From contig NZ_SUNC01000001.1 in the NCBI RefSeq assembly GCF_007570835.1, forward strand, positions 434,001 through 498,000: a stretch of DNA of 64,000 nt, in the 5' to 3' direction. Numbering within the stretch: the stretch's first letter is position 1; each line of letters begins with the position of its first letter. This DNA is from Croceicoccus sediminis (lineage in GTDB: Bacteria > Pseudomonadota > Alphaproteobacteria > Sphingomonadales > Sphingomonadaceae). Below are positions 7,932-17,458 of this stretch, in pieces. The notes beneath the pieces were generated by a model. The model was not told the DNA's origin and ran no database searches. It saw only the letters and a program-made list of their open reading frames with translations. The translations under genes were made by a program, and so were the position numbers.

Positions 7932-8675
7932 TCAGTCCTGCTCGGCAGCGGCCGCGATGATGGGGACGAAACCGTCCGCAGTCAGGCTTGCCCCGCCGAC
8001 GAGCGCGCCGCCGACTTCGGCAACGGCGAGCAATTCCTCTGCGTTCTCGCCCTTCACCGAACCGCCGTAAAGGATGCGCACGTCCGCGCCTTCCTCGCCA
8101 TACTTGTCGGTCAGAACGGTGCGCAGACGCTTATGCATGGCGGCAACGTCGGAAACCTGCGGTACGCGGCCCGTGCCGATGGCCCAGATCGGTTCATAGG
8201 CAACCGACAGGCGCTGCGCCGTGTCGGGAAGCGATGCGGCCAGCTGGCGCGCGACGACTTCCTCGGCCTCGCCCGAATCGCGTTCGGCTTCCGATTCGCC
8301 GACACACAGGATGACGCCCATGTCGACGGCCTGCGCGGCTTCGGCCTTGGCTTTCACCTGCTCGTTCGTTTCATTGTGATCGGCGCGACGTTCGGAGTGC
8401 CCGACGATTACGAAGTCGGCCCCGGCCTCACGCAGCATCGGGGCGGCCAGATCGCCCGTGTGAGCGCCTTTTTCCGCGTGATGACAGTTCTGTGCGCCGA
8501 CGCCGATGCCGGTCAGCCCCTCGCGCATGGCAGCGATCAGCGTGACCGGCGGCGCGATGGCGACCTCGACCTTGGGCTGGCGCTGGGCGGCGCGATCGAT
8601 CGCGCGTGCTTCCGACAAAGCGGCACGCATGCCGTTCATCTTCCAATTGCCTACGATGTAATAACGTTGGCTCAT
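7932..8675 (-). CDS. tpiA: Triose-phosphate isomerase
   Basis: Interconverts dihydroxyacetone phosphate and glyceraldehyde 3-phosphate in glycolysis/gluconeogenesis. The 247-residue TIM barrel has the substrate lysine in VGNWKMNG (K12), the electrophilic histidine in VGHSERR and the catalytic glutamate in AYEPIWAIGTG, with the phosphate-binding YGGSVK and VGGASL loops. A ribosome site AGAGGGG precedes the ATG. First gene of the tpiA-secG-pyrG unit; its promoter must lie in the 193-base divergent region before the PpiD-like gene, where I could not assign boxes. Confidence 0.97.
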   Translation of the reverse strand: MSQRYYIVGNWKMNGMRAALSEARAIDRAAQRQPKVEVAIAPPVTLIAAMREGLTGIGVGAQNCHHAEKGAHTGDLAAPMLREAGADFVIVGHSERRADHNETNEQVKAKAEAAQAVDMGVILCVGESEAERDSGEAEEVVARQLAASLPDTAQRLSVAYEPIWAIGTGRVPQVSDVAAMHKRLRTVLTDKYGEEGADVRILYGGSVKGENAEELLAVAEVGGALVGGASLTADGFVPIIAAAAEQD

Positions 8676-8868
8676 GAGCCCCTCTGGTCCTGACCTGCCC
8701 TGTTTAGCGAATAGATGCGAAGTGCGCGGCGGCTAGCCGAAGCGGTCCACCGTGTCAAAGCACGAGACGCCGATTGGTTGCAGCCTTGCCTCTAGCCGTT
8801 TAGAGCACCGCGCAAACGGGCATCCCCGGCAGGACCGCCCCACTTGATATTTGACAGGCCGGAAAAAC

Positions 8869-10800
8869 ATGATCCAAGGTTTTCGCAAGCTTTTTCAATC
8901 ACCTATCGGCCTTGTGCTCACTCTGGGCTTCGTCGGCCTGATCGCGCTTGCCTTCGCCAGCGCAGATATCACCGGATCGGGCTTCGGCGGCATTGCCGGC
9001 GGTGAACGCGTGGCGACCGTCGGTAGCGAACGGATTTCCACAAGTACCTATCGCGAGACGCTGAACGGCGCATACGAACGTGCTCGGGCTGAAAATCCGG
9101 GCCTTACGTGGCAGGAATTCCTCGACGGGGGCGCAACCGACGGCGTGCTCGACCAGATGACCGAGCGTCTGGCGGTCTTTGCTTTTGCCAAGGAAAACGG
9201 CGTGCGGATCGGCGATTCGCTGATCGGCAGCGAACTGACGCAAATCCCGGCGTTCCAGGGCCCTGACGGCCAGTTCAGCCAGGAAATGTACCAGGCTGCC
9301 CTGCAGCAGCGCGGTCTTTCCGAAAAGCTCGTTCGCGAGGATCTTGAGCAGGGCCTTGCCGCCCGCATGATGCTGATCCCGGCGCAGATCGGTTCGCAGT
9401 TCCCCGAAAAGATGGCGCGCCAGTATGCGCGCCTGCTCAACGAAACGAGGCATGGATCGGTCGCCTTCGTGCCGTCGTCGATCTTTGCAGCCGACATCAA
9501 GGCGACGGACGAGCAGCTTCGCAGCTACCTTTCCGCGAACCGCAGCCGATATTCCCTGCCGGAACGTCGCACGGTCCGTTATGCGATCATCGATCGTAGC
9601 GGTCTTTCCGACGTTGCGGCGACCGATGCGGAAATCGCTGACTACTACAAGAACAATCGCGACGAATACGCAGGCTCCGAACAGCGGGTGATGACCCAGC
9701 TCGTCCTGCCGACCGAAGCGGCGGCCAATGCCGTGCTGTCCGATCTTTCGAGCCCCGCACAGATGGCGGCCGTCGCTCGTGAAAAAGGCCTCGCGACCAC
9801 GCAGGTATCGGCCGAGAGCCGCGCCGACCTGTCGGCCAAGACCTCGCCCGCCGTAACGCAGGCCGTCTACGACACGGCCCAAGGCGCGGTAGCCGGGCCG
9901 GTTCGCGGTCCGCTGGGCTGGTATCTCATGCGTGTCGATTCGATCACGCGCACGAACGACCGTCCGCTTGCCGCTGTACGCGACGAAATCGCCGGTATCG
10001 TGACCGAGGACAAGCGCCGCCAGGCCCTGGCCGAGCTTGCGTCGGAGGCCGAGAACGAGCTAAACAGCGGTGCGAGCCTTCAGGAAGTCGCCAAGTCGCT
10101 GAATGCCGAGGTGGCGACGACTGAGGCCCTTCTCGAAAACGGTCAGCCCTTCGATCAGGGCGCCGGCGAAGTGCCCGCACAGGTCCAGCGCGTCGTGCAG
10201 AACGTCTTCGCCATGGAACCGGGCAGCGACGCGCAGATCGCCATTGCCGCCGATGGCGAATCCTACATCCTTTACGAACCGGCCGATATCACCCCGTCGG
10301 CCCCACCGCCGTTCGACCAGATCAAACCCGCTCTCGAAGCGGCCTACAAGCAGGAGCAGGGTTCGAAAAAGGCCAGCGCCGCTGCGGACAAGGTCCTTGC
10401 CGCGATCCGCAAGGGCCAGACCCCGGCCGAGGCCATGAAGCTGATCGATAAGAACACGCCACCCGTCAGCCCCGTCGACATGAGCCGGCAAGAACTTGTC
10501 GGTGCGCAGCAGCAGGTTCCCCCGCCGCTCGCCCTGATGTTCTCCATGGCCAAGGGATCGGCCAAGAAACTGGAAGCGCCGCGCGACGCGGGCTGGTTCA
10601 TCGTCGATCTCGACCGGATCGATACCAAGGACATTGCCAAGGACGATCCGCTGGTCGCGGCGACCGTTCGCCAGCTTGGTCCGGCGGTCGGCGGCGAGAT
10701 GGGCGAACAGCTTACGCGCGCGATTCAGGCCGATGTCGGCGTGACGAAGAACCAGACCGCGATCGACGCCGTCATCGCCCAGCTCACCGGCAATCGCTGA
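8869..10800 (+). CDS. PpiD/SurA-like periplasmic peptidyl-prolyl isomerase and chaperone
   Basis: A 643-residue protein anchored by one N-terminal membrane helix (PIGLVLTLGFVGLIALAFASA). A SurA_N-type chaperone region follows (VGSERISTSTYRETL; FQGPDGQFSQEMYQAALQQRGLSEKLVREDL). A parvulin-like rotamase core comes next, around residues 255-370 (EQRVMTQLVLPTEAAAN; GPVRGPLGWYLMRVDSI), then a second helical SurA-like part. This is the PpiD layout: an inner-membrane foldase helping newly exported proteins. The ATG at 8869 is preferred over an in-frame TTG at 8851, because MIQGFRKLFQSPIG is the family start. Only 7 bases separate it from trpE, so it probably heads the trp transcript. Confidence 0.9.
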   Translation: MIQGFRKLFQSPIGLVLTLGFVGLIALAFASADITGSGFGGIAGGERVATVGSERISTSTYRETLNGAYERARAENPGLTWQEFLDGGATDGVLDQMTERLAVFAFAKENGVRIGDSLIGSELTQIPAFQGPDGQFSQEMYQAALQQRGLSEKLVREDLEQGLAARMMLIPAQIGSQFPEKMARQYARLLNETRHGSVAFVPSSIFAADIKATDEQLRSYLSANRSRYSLPERRTVRYAIIDRSGLSDVAATDAEIADYYKNNRDEYAGSEQRVMTQLVLPTEAAANAVLSDLSSPAQMAAVAREKGLATTQVSAESRADLSAKTSPAVTQAVYDTAQGAVAGPVRGPLGWYLMRVDSITRTNDRPLAAVRDEIAGIVTEDKRRQALAELASEAENELNSGASLQEVAKSLNAEVATTEALLENGQPFDQGAGEVPAQVQRVVQNVFAMEPGSDAQIAIAADGESYILYEPADITPSAPPPFDQIKPALEAAYKQEQGSKKASAAADKVLAAIRKGQTPAEAMKLIDKNTPPVSPVDMSRQELVGAQQQVPPPLALMFSMAKGSAKKLEAPRDAGWFIVDLDRIDTKDIAKDDPLVAATVRQLGPAVGGEMGEQLTRAIQADVGVTKNQTAIDAVIAQLTGNR

Positions 10801-10807
10801 ACCGGTC

Positions 10808-12355
10808 ATGGGGGCACCGACCGCATTGAGTGACGAGGCCGCGCGCGACAGGCTGGCCGAAAGCGAACTGGCAGCAGGCCGCCCCGGCGTGGTCTGGCGC
10901 AAGGTCATTGCCGACTGCGACACGCCCGTCGCGGCGGCGGTGAAGCTGATCGAGCCGGGACGCGGCGACTTCCTGCTGGAATCGGTGGAAGGCGGCGAAG
11001 TTCGCGGGCGCTACAGCCTTGTCGGGCTGGACCCCGACCTCGTCTATCGCGCACAAGGCACGAAGGCCGAGATCAACCGCCAATGGCGCCGCGACCGCGA
11101 TGCGTTCGAGGATACCGGAGCCGATCCGCTGACCTCGCTTCGCGCGCTGGTCGAGGAATGCCGGTTCGAAATTCCCGAAGGTCTGCCTGCCGCGCTTGCC
11201 TGCCTCGTCGGCTATTTCGGTTACGAGACGATCGGACTGGTCGAAACGATTGGACGCCCTCCGGCAAATCCGCTCGACGTGCCCGATATGCTGTTCACGC
11301 GCCCTGCCCTGGTGCTGGTGTTCGACCGGCTTCAGGATGCGCTCTATTGTGTCGCACCGGTGTGGCCGGGGGACGAGGCCGCTGCCAGCGCCGTCGCGAA
11401 GGCCCGCGCGCGCGTCGACGAATGCCTTGCGCGGTTGAGCGCGGCACGCCTGCCTGCACAGCCCTATCCCGCAGACGTGCCGGAACCGGCGCTGAACCCG
11501 AACCTTGCACCCGGCGCCTACCGCGAAATGGTGCTGAAGGCGAAGGACTACATCACAGCGGGCGACATCTTTCAGGTCGTGCTTGCACAGCGGTTTTCGA
11601 CGCCGTTCCCGCTGCCGCCGATCGACCTCTACCGCGCGCTGCGCCGCGTGAACCCTTCGCCGTTCCTCTACTTCCTCGACTTGCCCGGCTTTGCATTGAC
11701 CGGATCGAGCCCGGAAATCCTCGTCCGGGTGCGTAACGACGCAGATGGCACGCCCGAAGTGACGATCCGCCCGATCGCGGGAACCCGCCCGCGCGGCAAG
11801 ACGCCGGAGGAAGACCGCGCCAATCGCGAAAGCCTGCTGGCAGACCCCAAGGAACGCGCAGAGCACCTGATGCTGCTCGACCTCGGCCGGAACGATGTCG
11901 GCCGTGTGGCCAGGGCAGGCACGGTGCGCGTCACCGACAGCTACACGGTCGAAAACTACAGCCACGTCATGCACATCGTATCGAACGTGGTCGGCGCGCT
12001 CGATCCCGCGCGCGATGCGATCGATGCTTTGTTCGCGGGCTTCCCGGCCGGGACGGTGAGCGGCGCACCCAAGGTCCGCGCCTGTCAGATCATTGCAGAG
12101 CTGGAGCCGGAAACGCGCGGTGCCTATGCAGGCGGCGTCGGCTATTTCTCGCCCGATGGCTCGGTCGACAGCTGCATCGTCCTGCGCACCGCCCTGGTGA
12201 AGGACGGGGTGATGCACGTGCAGGCCGGTGCCGGTATCGTCGCCGACAGCGATCCCGAGTACGAACAGCGCGAGTGCGAGGCCAAGGCAGGCGCGCTCGT
12301 CGCCGCGGCCCGCGAAGCGCTCCGCGTCTCGCGTGAGCCGGGTTACGGCCAGTAG
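10808..12355 (+). CDS. trpE: Anthranilate synthase component I
   Basis: Converts chorismate plus ammonia (from TrpG) to anthranilate, the first committed step of tryptophan synthesis. The 515-residue length is standard. The chorismate-binding core is clear: NPSPFLYFLDLPGFALTGSSPE, IRPIAGTRPRGKT, EHLMLLDLGRNDVGRV, FPAGTVSGAPKVRA and the C-terminal VQAGAGIVADSDPEYE. No leader peptide or attenuator precedes it, since the PpiD-like gene ends 7 bases upstream. Regulation by transcript attenuation is therefore unlikely here. Confidence 0.96.
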   Translation: MGAPTALSDEAARDRLAESELAAGRPGVVWRKVIADCDTPVAAAVKLIEPGRGDFLLESVEGGEVRGRYSLVGLDPDLVYRAQGTKAEINRQWRRDRDAFEDTGADPLTSLRALVEECRFEIPEGLPAALACLVGYFGYETIGLVETIGRPPANPLDVPDMLFTRPALVLVFDRLQDALYCVAPVWPGDEAAASAVAKARARVDECLARLSAARLPAQPYPADVPEPALNPNLAPGAYREMVLKAKDYITAGDIFQVVLAQRFSTPFPLPPIDLYRALRRVNPSPFLYFLDLPGFALTGSSPEILVRVRNDADGTPEVTIRPIAGTRPRGKTPEEDRANRESLLADPKERAEHLMLLDLGRNDVGRVARAGTVRVTDSYTVENYSHVMHIVSNVVGALDPARDAIDALFAGFPAGTVSGAPKVRACQIIAELEPETRGAYAGGVGYFSPDGSVDSCIVLRTALVKDGVMHVQAGAGIVADSDPEYEQRECEAKAGALVAAAREALRVSREPGYGQ

Positions 12356-12368
12356 GACCAACGTGAAG

Positions 12369-13328
12369 ATGACCGAACGACGTACTCTCTACCCCGAAAT
12401 CGAGCCTTACGAGAGCGGCTGGCTGGACGTGGGCGAAGGGCATTCGATCTATTACGAGCGCGTCGGCACGCCCGGCGCAAAGCCAGCGGTTTTCCTGCAC
12501 GGCGGCCCCGGCGGCGGCATGTCGCCCAGCCACCGGCGCCAGTGGAATCCCGAGCTTTACGACGTGGTCCTGTTCGACCAGCGCGGTTGCGGGCAGTCGA
12601 AGCCTTTTGCCGAGATCGAGAACAACGATACATGGCGCATCGTCGCCGATATCGAGCGTTTGCGCGAAATGTGCGGGCACGAGGCATGGCAGGCTTTTGG
12701 CGGCAGTTGGGGTTCGACCCTTGCGCTGGCCTATGCGCAGGAGCACCCAGAACGCGTGACCGAACTTGTCCTGCGCGGGATATTCCTTGCCCGCGAGAAA
12801 GAGGACGAGTGGCTTTACGGCCGCGGCGCGAGCGAGATCATGCCCGAACAGTGGGACGCCTTCACCGGACTGATCCCTGAGGAAGAGCGCGACAACCTGG
12901 TCGGTGCCTACGAACGCCGCCTCAATAGCGATGACAAGGATGTCGCACTTGCCGCTGCGCGGGAGTGGTCCTTGTGGGAAGCCAATGTCGCGACCCTGCT
13001 GCCCAATCCCGACCTGCTCGAAGAATTCGCCGATCCGTCGAAGGCGCTGCCCTTCGCGCGTATCTGCGTGCGTTTTTTCCGCGACCGTTTCTACCTCGAG
13101 GAAGGCCAGTTGCTCGCCAACATCGATCGCATCCGGCACATTCCGACCGTGATGGTCCAGGGCCGCTACGATATCTGCACGCCGCCGACTTCGGCCTGGG
13201 AAATCAAGAAGGCCTGGCCCGAGGCCGAACTGTGGATCGTGCCCGATGCGGGCCATTCGGCTGGCGAGCCCGGCATTATCGACGGCCTTGTCCGCGCGAC
13301 CGACATGTTTGCCGGGGGCGCGGCATGA
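12369..13328 (+). CDS. pip: Proline iminopeptidase (alpha/beta hydrolase, peptidase S33)
   Basis: Removes N-terminal proline from peptides. The 319-residue protein has the family opening [24 protein letters not shown], the oxyanion motif HGGPGGG, the DQRGCGQS block, the nucleophile elbow [14 protein letters not shown] (Ser), the acid in [10 protein letters not shown] and the histidine in [11 protein letters not shown]. It sits between trpE and trpG with a 13-base gap before it and an ATGA overlap after it, so it is transcribed and translated with the trp genes. A link to tryptophan synthesis is not obvious. Confidence 0.93.
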   Translation: MTERRTLYPEIEPYESGWLDVGEGHSIYYERVGTPGAKPAVFLHGGPGGGMSPSHRRQWNPELYDVVLFDQRGCGQSKPFAEIENNDTWRIVADIERLREMCGHEAWQAFGGSWGSTLALAYAQEHPERVTELVLRGIFLAREKEDEWLYGRGASEIMPEQWDAFTGLIPEEERDNLVGAYERRLNSDDKDVALAAAREWSLWEANVATLLPNPDLLEEFADPSKALPFARICVRFFRDRFYLEEGQLLANIDRIRHIPTVMVQGRYDICTPPTSAWEIKKAWPEAELWIVPDAGHSAGEPGIIDGLVRATDMFAGGAA

Positions 13329-13924
13329 TCCTCGTCATCGACAATTACGACAGCTTCACCTGGAACCTCGTCCACTACCTCATGGAAATGGGCGCGAAAG
13401 TCGAAGTCGTGCGCAACGACGCGATGACCGCGGCCGAAGCGATCGCGACAGGCGCCGAAGGCTTCCTGCTTTCACCCGGCCCTTGCACACCGAACGAGGC
13501 GGGCATCAGCCTCGATCTCGTCGGGGCCTGTGCCGATGCAGGGAAACCGCTGCTGGGCGTTTGCCTTGGCCACCAGTCCATCGGCCAGTATTTCGGCGGC
13601 ACCGTGGTCCAGGGCGGCTTGATGCACGGCAAGACCAGTCCGGTCGATCATGATGGGACCGGCGTTTTTGCCGGCATCCCCTCGCCCTATCTCGCCACGC
13701 GTTACCATTCGCTGGTGGTCGAGGATATTCCGGAAAGCCTTCTGGTAAATGCCACGACGCCGCGACCGGGCGAGGACGGCACCCACGCGATGGGCTTTCG
13801 CCACGCCGAACTGCCGATCCACGGCGTGCAGTTTCACCCTGAAAGCATCGCGACCGAACATGGCCACGCGCTGCTCGCCAACTTCCTCAATATCTGCGGC
13901 ATCGACGCAAGGGTGCCCGCGTGA
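13325..13924 (+). CDS. trpG: Anthranilate synthase component II (glutamine amidotransferase)
   Basis: Releases ammonia from glutamine for TrpE. The 199-residue class-I amidotransferase shows [15 protein letters not shown], the [12 protein letters not shown] block, the nucleophile in [11 protein letters not shown] and the His-Glu pair in [14 protein letters not shown]. Sequence alone cannot exclude sharing with 4-amino-4-deoxychorismate synthesis (PabA function), which is frequent. The start overlaps the pip stop (ATGA) and its stop overlaps the trpD GTG. Confidence 0.95.
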   Translation: MILVIDNYDSFTWNLVHYLMEMGAKVEVVRNDAMTAAEAIATGAEGFLLSPGPCTPNEAGISLDLVGACADAGKPLLGVCLGHQSIGQYFGGTVVQGGLMHGKTSPVDHDGTGVFAGIPSPYLATRYHSLVVEDIPESLLVNATTPRPGEDGTHAMGFRHAELPIHGVQFHPESIATEHGHALLANFLNICGIDARVPA

Positions 13925-14886
13925 CCTATTCCGCAGCCGAGACCGAGGCGCTGTTCGGGCAAATGCTCGACGGGCTGATGACCGACGATGCCATCGCCGA
14001 CCTGCTGGTGGAAATGGCCGATCGGGGCGAAACGGCAGAGGAAATCGCCGGGGCCGTGCGCGCGATGCGGGCAAGGATGCTCACCGTTGCCGCACCCGCC
14101 AATGCCATCGACGTGTGCGGAACGGGGGGTGACGGGCAGCATAGCCTCAACGTATCGACCGCCGTTGCCTTGGTCGTCGCGGCCTGCGGCGTGCCGGTGG
14201 CAAAGCATGGCAATCGCGCGGCGTCCAGCAAGGCGGGCGGCGCGGATACGCTTGAAACGCTGGGCCTCGACCTCGCCCGCGCAGGGATCAGGGCCGAAGA
14301 GACGCTGCCCGATCTGGGGATCGCGTTCCTGTTCGCACAGGCGCACCACCCGGCGCTGGCCCGCATCGCTCCGATCCGCAAGGCGCTGGGCCGCCGCACG
14401 ATCTTCAACCTCACCGGCCCGCTCGCCAATCCGGCCTGCGTGACGCGCCAGCTTGTCGGCGTGCCGCGTCCCGAACTCGTCCCTCTCTATGCAGAGGCGA
14501 TGCGTTTGCTGGGGACCGAACGTGCGCTGGTCGTGTCGGGCATGGAAGGCCTCGACGAGATGTCGATCGCGGGTCCGACGCGTGTCAAAGCCATCGGCAT
14601 GGACGTTCCAGCACAGCTTTCCCCTGCCGATGCGGGCCTTCCCTCGCACCCGTTGGAGGCGATCAAGGGCGGCGACCCCGACTACAACGCCGATGCGCTG
14701 CGCCGCCTATTGATGGGCGAGACCGGGGCCTATCGCGACGCCGTGGTGCTCAACTCCGCCGCCGCGCTATGGCTGGCGGGAGAGGCGCACGACCTTGCCT
14801 CGGGCGCGGAAGAAGCGGGCGAAGTGATCGACAAGGGCCTTGCCAAGGCGCTGCTCGATTGCTGGATCGCGACGGTCAAGGCATGA
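13921..14886 (+). CDS. trpD: Anthranilate phosphoribosyltransferase
   Basis: Joins anthranilate with phosphoribosyl pyrophosphate, the second tryptophan step. The start is the GTG that forms a GTGA overlap with the trpG stop. The 321-residue protein has the glycine-rich PRPP loop [69 protein letters not shown] (positions about 140-175) and the [14 protein letters not shown] motif. A standard, intact enzyme. Confidence 0.96.
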   Translation: MTYSAAETEALFGQMLDGLMTDDAIADLLVEMADRGETAEEIAGAVRAMRARMLTVAAPANAIDVCGTGGDGQHSLNVSTAVALVVAACGVPVAKHGNRAASSKAGGADTLETLGLDLARAGIRAEETLPDLGIAFLFAQAHHPALARIAPIRKALGRRTIFNLTGPLANPACVTRQLVGVPRPELVPLYAEAMRLLGTERALVVSGMEGLDEMSIAGPTRVKAIGMDVPAQLSPADAGLPSHPLEAIKGGDPDYNADALRRLLMGETGAYRDAVVLNSAAALWLAGEAHDLASGAEEAGEVIDKGLAKALLDCWIATVKA

Positions 14887-14893
14887 GGCTGGC

Positions 14894-15697
14894 ATGACGA
14901 CGGCAAAAAACAAGCTCATCGAAATCTGCGACACCAAGCGCGGCGAAGTCGCCGAACGGAAGACGCGGCTTTCGCTCGCCGATCTCGAAGCGGCGGAACT
15001 GGCGCGCGAACCCGTGCGCGGGTTCGAAGCGCGCTTGCGCGAAGCGGCAAGGGACGGCTTTGGCCTGATCGCAGAAATCAAGCGAGCTTCTCCATCGAAA
15101 GGATTGATTCGAGAAGATTTCAATCCCGAAGATCACGCACGCGACTATGCCGCAGGTGGTGCGGCATGCCTCTCGGTTTTGACCGATGCGCCCTATTTCC
15201 AGGGGCATGAGAATTACCTCCTCGCCGCGCGCAAGGCCTGCACCCTTCCGGTCCTGCGGAAGGACTTCATGGTAGACCCTTGGCAAGTGGCAGAGGCGCG
15301 TTCGATCGGAGCGGACGCGATCCTTGTCATCGTCGCCGCACTGGAAGACGCGCAAATGGCCGAGATCGAGGCCGCCGCGATGGAGCGCGGCATGGACGTG
15401 CTCGTCGAAGTGCACGACGAGGCGGAGATGGAACGCGCCGCGCGCCTCAAATCGCGCCTCATCGGGGTGAACAACCGCGACTTGCGCACGTTCGTCACCG
15501 ATATCGCGAATACCGAACGGCTTGCCCCTCTCGCCCCGGACGGCACGCTGCTCGTCGCGGAAAGCGGCATCAATTCGCATGAGGATTGCGAAAGGCTGGC
15601 CCGTCACGGCGTGCGCGCCTTTCTCGTCGGAGAAAGCCTGATGCGGCAGGCCAATGTCGAAAACGCGACCCGCAAGCTACTGACCGGAGAGGGTTGA
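14894..15697 (+). CDS. trpC: Indole-3-glycerol phosphate synthase
   Basis: Closes the indole ring from 1-(2-carboxyphenylamino)-deoxyribulose phosphate. The 267-residue TIM barrel contains [21 protein letters not shown], the catalytic-lysine strand [35 protein letters not shown] and [10 protein letters not shown] with phosphate site [13 protein letters not shown]. It is a stand-alone enzyme; TrpF and TrpAB are not in this window, so the pathway is split as in many alphaproteobacteria. It is 7 bases after trpD. Confidence 0.96.
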   Translation: MTTAKNKLIEICDTKRGEVAERKTRLSLADLEAAELAREPVRGFEARLREAARDGFGLIAEIKRASPSKGLIREDFNPEDHARDYAAGGAACLSVLTDAPYFQGHENYLLAARKACTLPVLRKDFMVDPWQVAEARSIGADAILVIVAALEDAQMAEIEAAAMERGMDVLVEVHDEAEMERAARLKSRLIGVNNRDLRTFVTDIANTERLAPLAPDGTLLVAESGINSHEDCERLARHGVRAFLVGESLMRQANVENATRKLLTGEG

Positions 15698-15702
15698 GCG
15701 CC

Positions 15703-16194
15703 ATGAGCAGGCTGACCCATCTGGACGATGATGGCGCGGCCCGCATGGTCGATGTCGGCGCGAAACAGGTCACGCGCAGGGTCGCGGCGGCTTCTGGCCG
15801 GATCACCATGTCCGCCGAGGCGCTGGGCGCGATCAGGGACGGGCTGGTCAAGAAAGGCGATGTCCTCGCCACGGCGCGGATTGCCGGAATCATGGCGGCA
15901 AAGCGGACGGGGGAACTGATCCCGCTGTGTCACCCGCTCGGTCTCGACAGCATTTCGATCGACTTCGCATTTGAGGACGATGCGATCTCGGCTACGGCCA
16001 TCGCCGCGCTCTCGGCCAAGACCGGCGTGGAAATGGAAGCGATTACAGCAACTTCTGTCGCACTCCTCACAATCTATGACATGGCCAAGGCGATCGACAA
16101 GGGCATGGTCATCGGCAATGTGCGCGTCATCGCGAAGGATGGCGGCAAGTCAGGCCGCTGGCGCGCTGCTGGTTTCGAGGACTTTGAACTTTGA
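15703..16194 (+). CDS. moaC: Cyclic pyranopterin monophosphate synthase
   Basis: Second step of molybdenum cofactor synthesis, making cyclic pyranopterin monophosphate from the MoaA product. The 163-residue protein has the conserved MVDVGAKQVTRRVA start, GIMAAKRTGELIPLCHPLGLD, and the KTGVEMEAITATSVALLTIYDM block that shapes the active site. The ATG lies 5 bases after trpC, and the stop overlaps the moeA TTG (TTGA), so trp and molybdenum-cofactor genes form one transcript. Confidence 0.96.
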   Translation: MSRLTHLDDDGAARMVDVGAKQVTRRVAAASGRITMSAEALGAIRDGLVKKGDVLATARIAGIMAAKRTGELIPLCHPLGLDSISIDFAFEDDAISATAIAALSAKTGVEMEAITATSVALLTIYDMAKAIDKGMVIGNVRVIAKDGGKSGRWRAAGFEDFEL

Positions 16195-17378
16195 GGCCAC
16201 TCCTCGCGCTCGAAGAGGCGCAAGACCGCCTTCTTGCCCTGGCAAAGCCCGGCGATGTCGAAAGTGTCGCGGTAACTGACGCTCTCGGCCGCTATATTGC
16301 CGAGCCCGTCCATGCCGGGAGGACCCAACCGGCGCATCCCTTGTCGGCGATGGACGGCTGGGCACTGCGTCAGGCCGACATGCCCGGCCCCTGGACCGTG
16401 ACTGGCGAAAGCGCAGCGGGCCACCCTGCCGCGACCGCCATCAGGCCGGGTGAAACCATGCGGATCTCGACAGGTGCGATCTTGCCGGACGGGGCCGACA
16501 TGGTCCTCGTGCAGGAAGATTGCACGCTCGACGGCAAGACGCTGATTTTCCACGGCAACCCTCCCGCCCCGTTGGGCAAGCACATCCGTCCGCGCGGGCT
16601 GGATTTCATGGAAGGCGACGTGGTTCTACCGCCCGGCACCGCGATCACGCCCGCCTCTCTGGCTCTTGCGATCAGCAGCGGGCACGCCCGCCTGCCGGTC
16701 CATCGCAGGCCCAGGATCGTCGTGATCGACAGCGGGGACGAATTGGTCTCCGCCGGGCGGCCGCTTGGGCCAGGCCAGATACCGGCCAGCAATGGCCCTA
16801 TGCTCTGCGCGATGCTGGCCGGCTTGTCCTGCGATGTGACGCTGGCCGGCCCCGTACCGGACCGGCTGGGCGCGATTGTCGCATCCCTTGAACAGGCCTC
16901 CGATGCCGACCTGATCGTCACGAGCGGCGGGGCATCGGTGGGCGACCACGACCTCGTCCGCCCCGCGCTCGAAAAAGTCGGCGCAGATCTCGATTTCTGG
17001 CGTGTGGCCATGAAGCCGGGCAAACCGATCATGGTCGGCACGCGCGACAGGCAGACGATTATCGGACTACCCGGCAATCCGGTTTCAAGCTTTGTCACGG
17101 CTCATCTTTTCGTTCTGCCCTTCGTGCGTGCCCTGCTGGGCGCAGCAGACCCAAAGCCGAGGATTCTGACGGGACGGACCTGCTCCAACCTGCCCGCCAC
17201 GGCAAAACGAGCAGAGTTTCTGCGCGGGTCGTCAACAGCGCATGGAATCGAGCTTTCGTCCATTCAGGATAGCGGCGCCCTTCTCCCCCTTGCCCGCTCG
17301 GATGCCCTGATCGTCCGCGATCCATTCAGCGAAGCCGCAGCGTCGGGCAGCAAGATAAGATATATCCCCATCGGATAG
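16191..17378 (+). CDS. moeA: Molybdopterin molybdenumtransferase
   Basis: Inserts molybdenum into adenylated molybdopterin. The 395-residue protein has the family domains in order: the N-terminal ALEEAQDRLLALA and PLSAMDGWAL, the barrel segment IRPGETMRISTGAILPDGADMVLVQED, then the MogA-like fold with VVIDSGDELVSAG and TSGGASVGDHD, and KPGKPIMVG...IIGLPGNPVSSFV. The start is a TTG at 16191 within the moaC stop (TTGA), a weak start that suggests coupling to moaC. The last gene before the lexA promoter. Confidence 0.93.
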   Translation: MRPLLALEEAQDRLLALAKPGDVESVAVTDALGRYIAEPVHAGRTQPAHPLSAMDGWALRQADMPGPWTVTGESAAGHPAATAIRPGETMRISTGAILPDGADMVLVQEDCTLDGKTLIFHGNPPAPLGKHIRPRGLDFMEGDVVLPPGTAITPASLALAISSGHARLPVHRRPRIVVIDSGDELVSAGRPLGPGQIPASNGPMLCAMLAGLSCDVTLAGPVPDRLGAIVASLEQASDADLIVTSGGASVGDHDLVRPALEKVGADLDFWRVAMKPGKPIMVGTRDRQTIIGLPGNPVSSFVTAHLFVLPFVRALLGAADPKPRILTGRTCSNLPATAKRAEFLRGSSTAHGIELSSIQDSGALLPLARSDALIVRDPFSEAAASGSKIRYIPIG

Positions 17379-17387
17379 GGTGCCCGC

Positions 17388-17416
17388 TTGACGGGACTGA
17401 CTTTGTTTACTAATTG
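17388..17416 (+). promoter_or_regulatory. Candidate lexA promoter
   Basis: TTGACG (17388-17393) and TAATTG (17411-17416) are 17 bases apart and sit directly before the SOS box, as expected for a LexA-repressed promoter. The second box is a poor match. Confidence 0.45.
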
Positions 17417-17430
17417 TTCCTCGTTCGTTC
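17416..17430 (+). promoter_or_regulatory. SOS box (LexA operator), GTTC-N7-GTTC
   Basis: GTTCCTCGTTCGTTC matches the alphaproteobacterial LexA-binding direct repeat exactly and lies 28 bases upstream of the lexA start codon, so LexA very probably represses its own gene. Confidence 0.93.
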
Positions 17431-17458
17431 ACTTATTTTGGCGGATAAGGATCAGGTT

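Noticed and set aside
8851-8856. TTGACA before the PpiD-like gene as a -35 box or start codon
   Set aside because: A -10 box at normal spacing would fall inside the gene after the ATG, and as a TTG start it would add only six residues with no family support.
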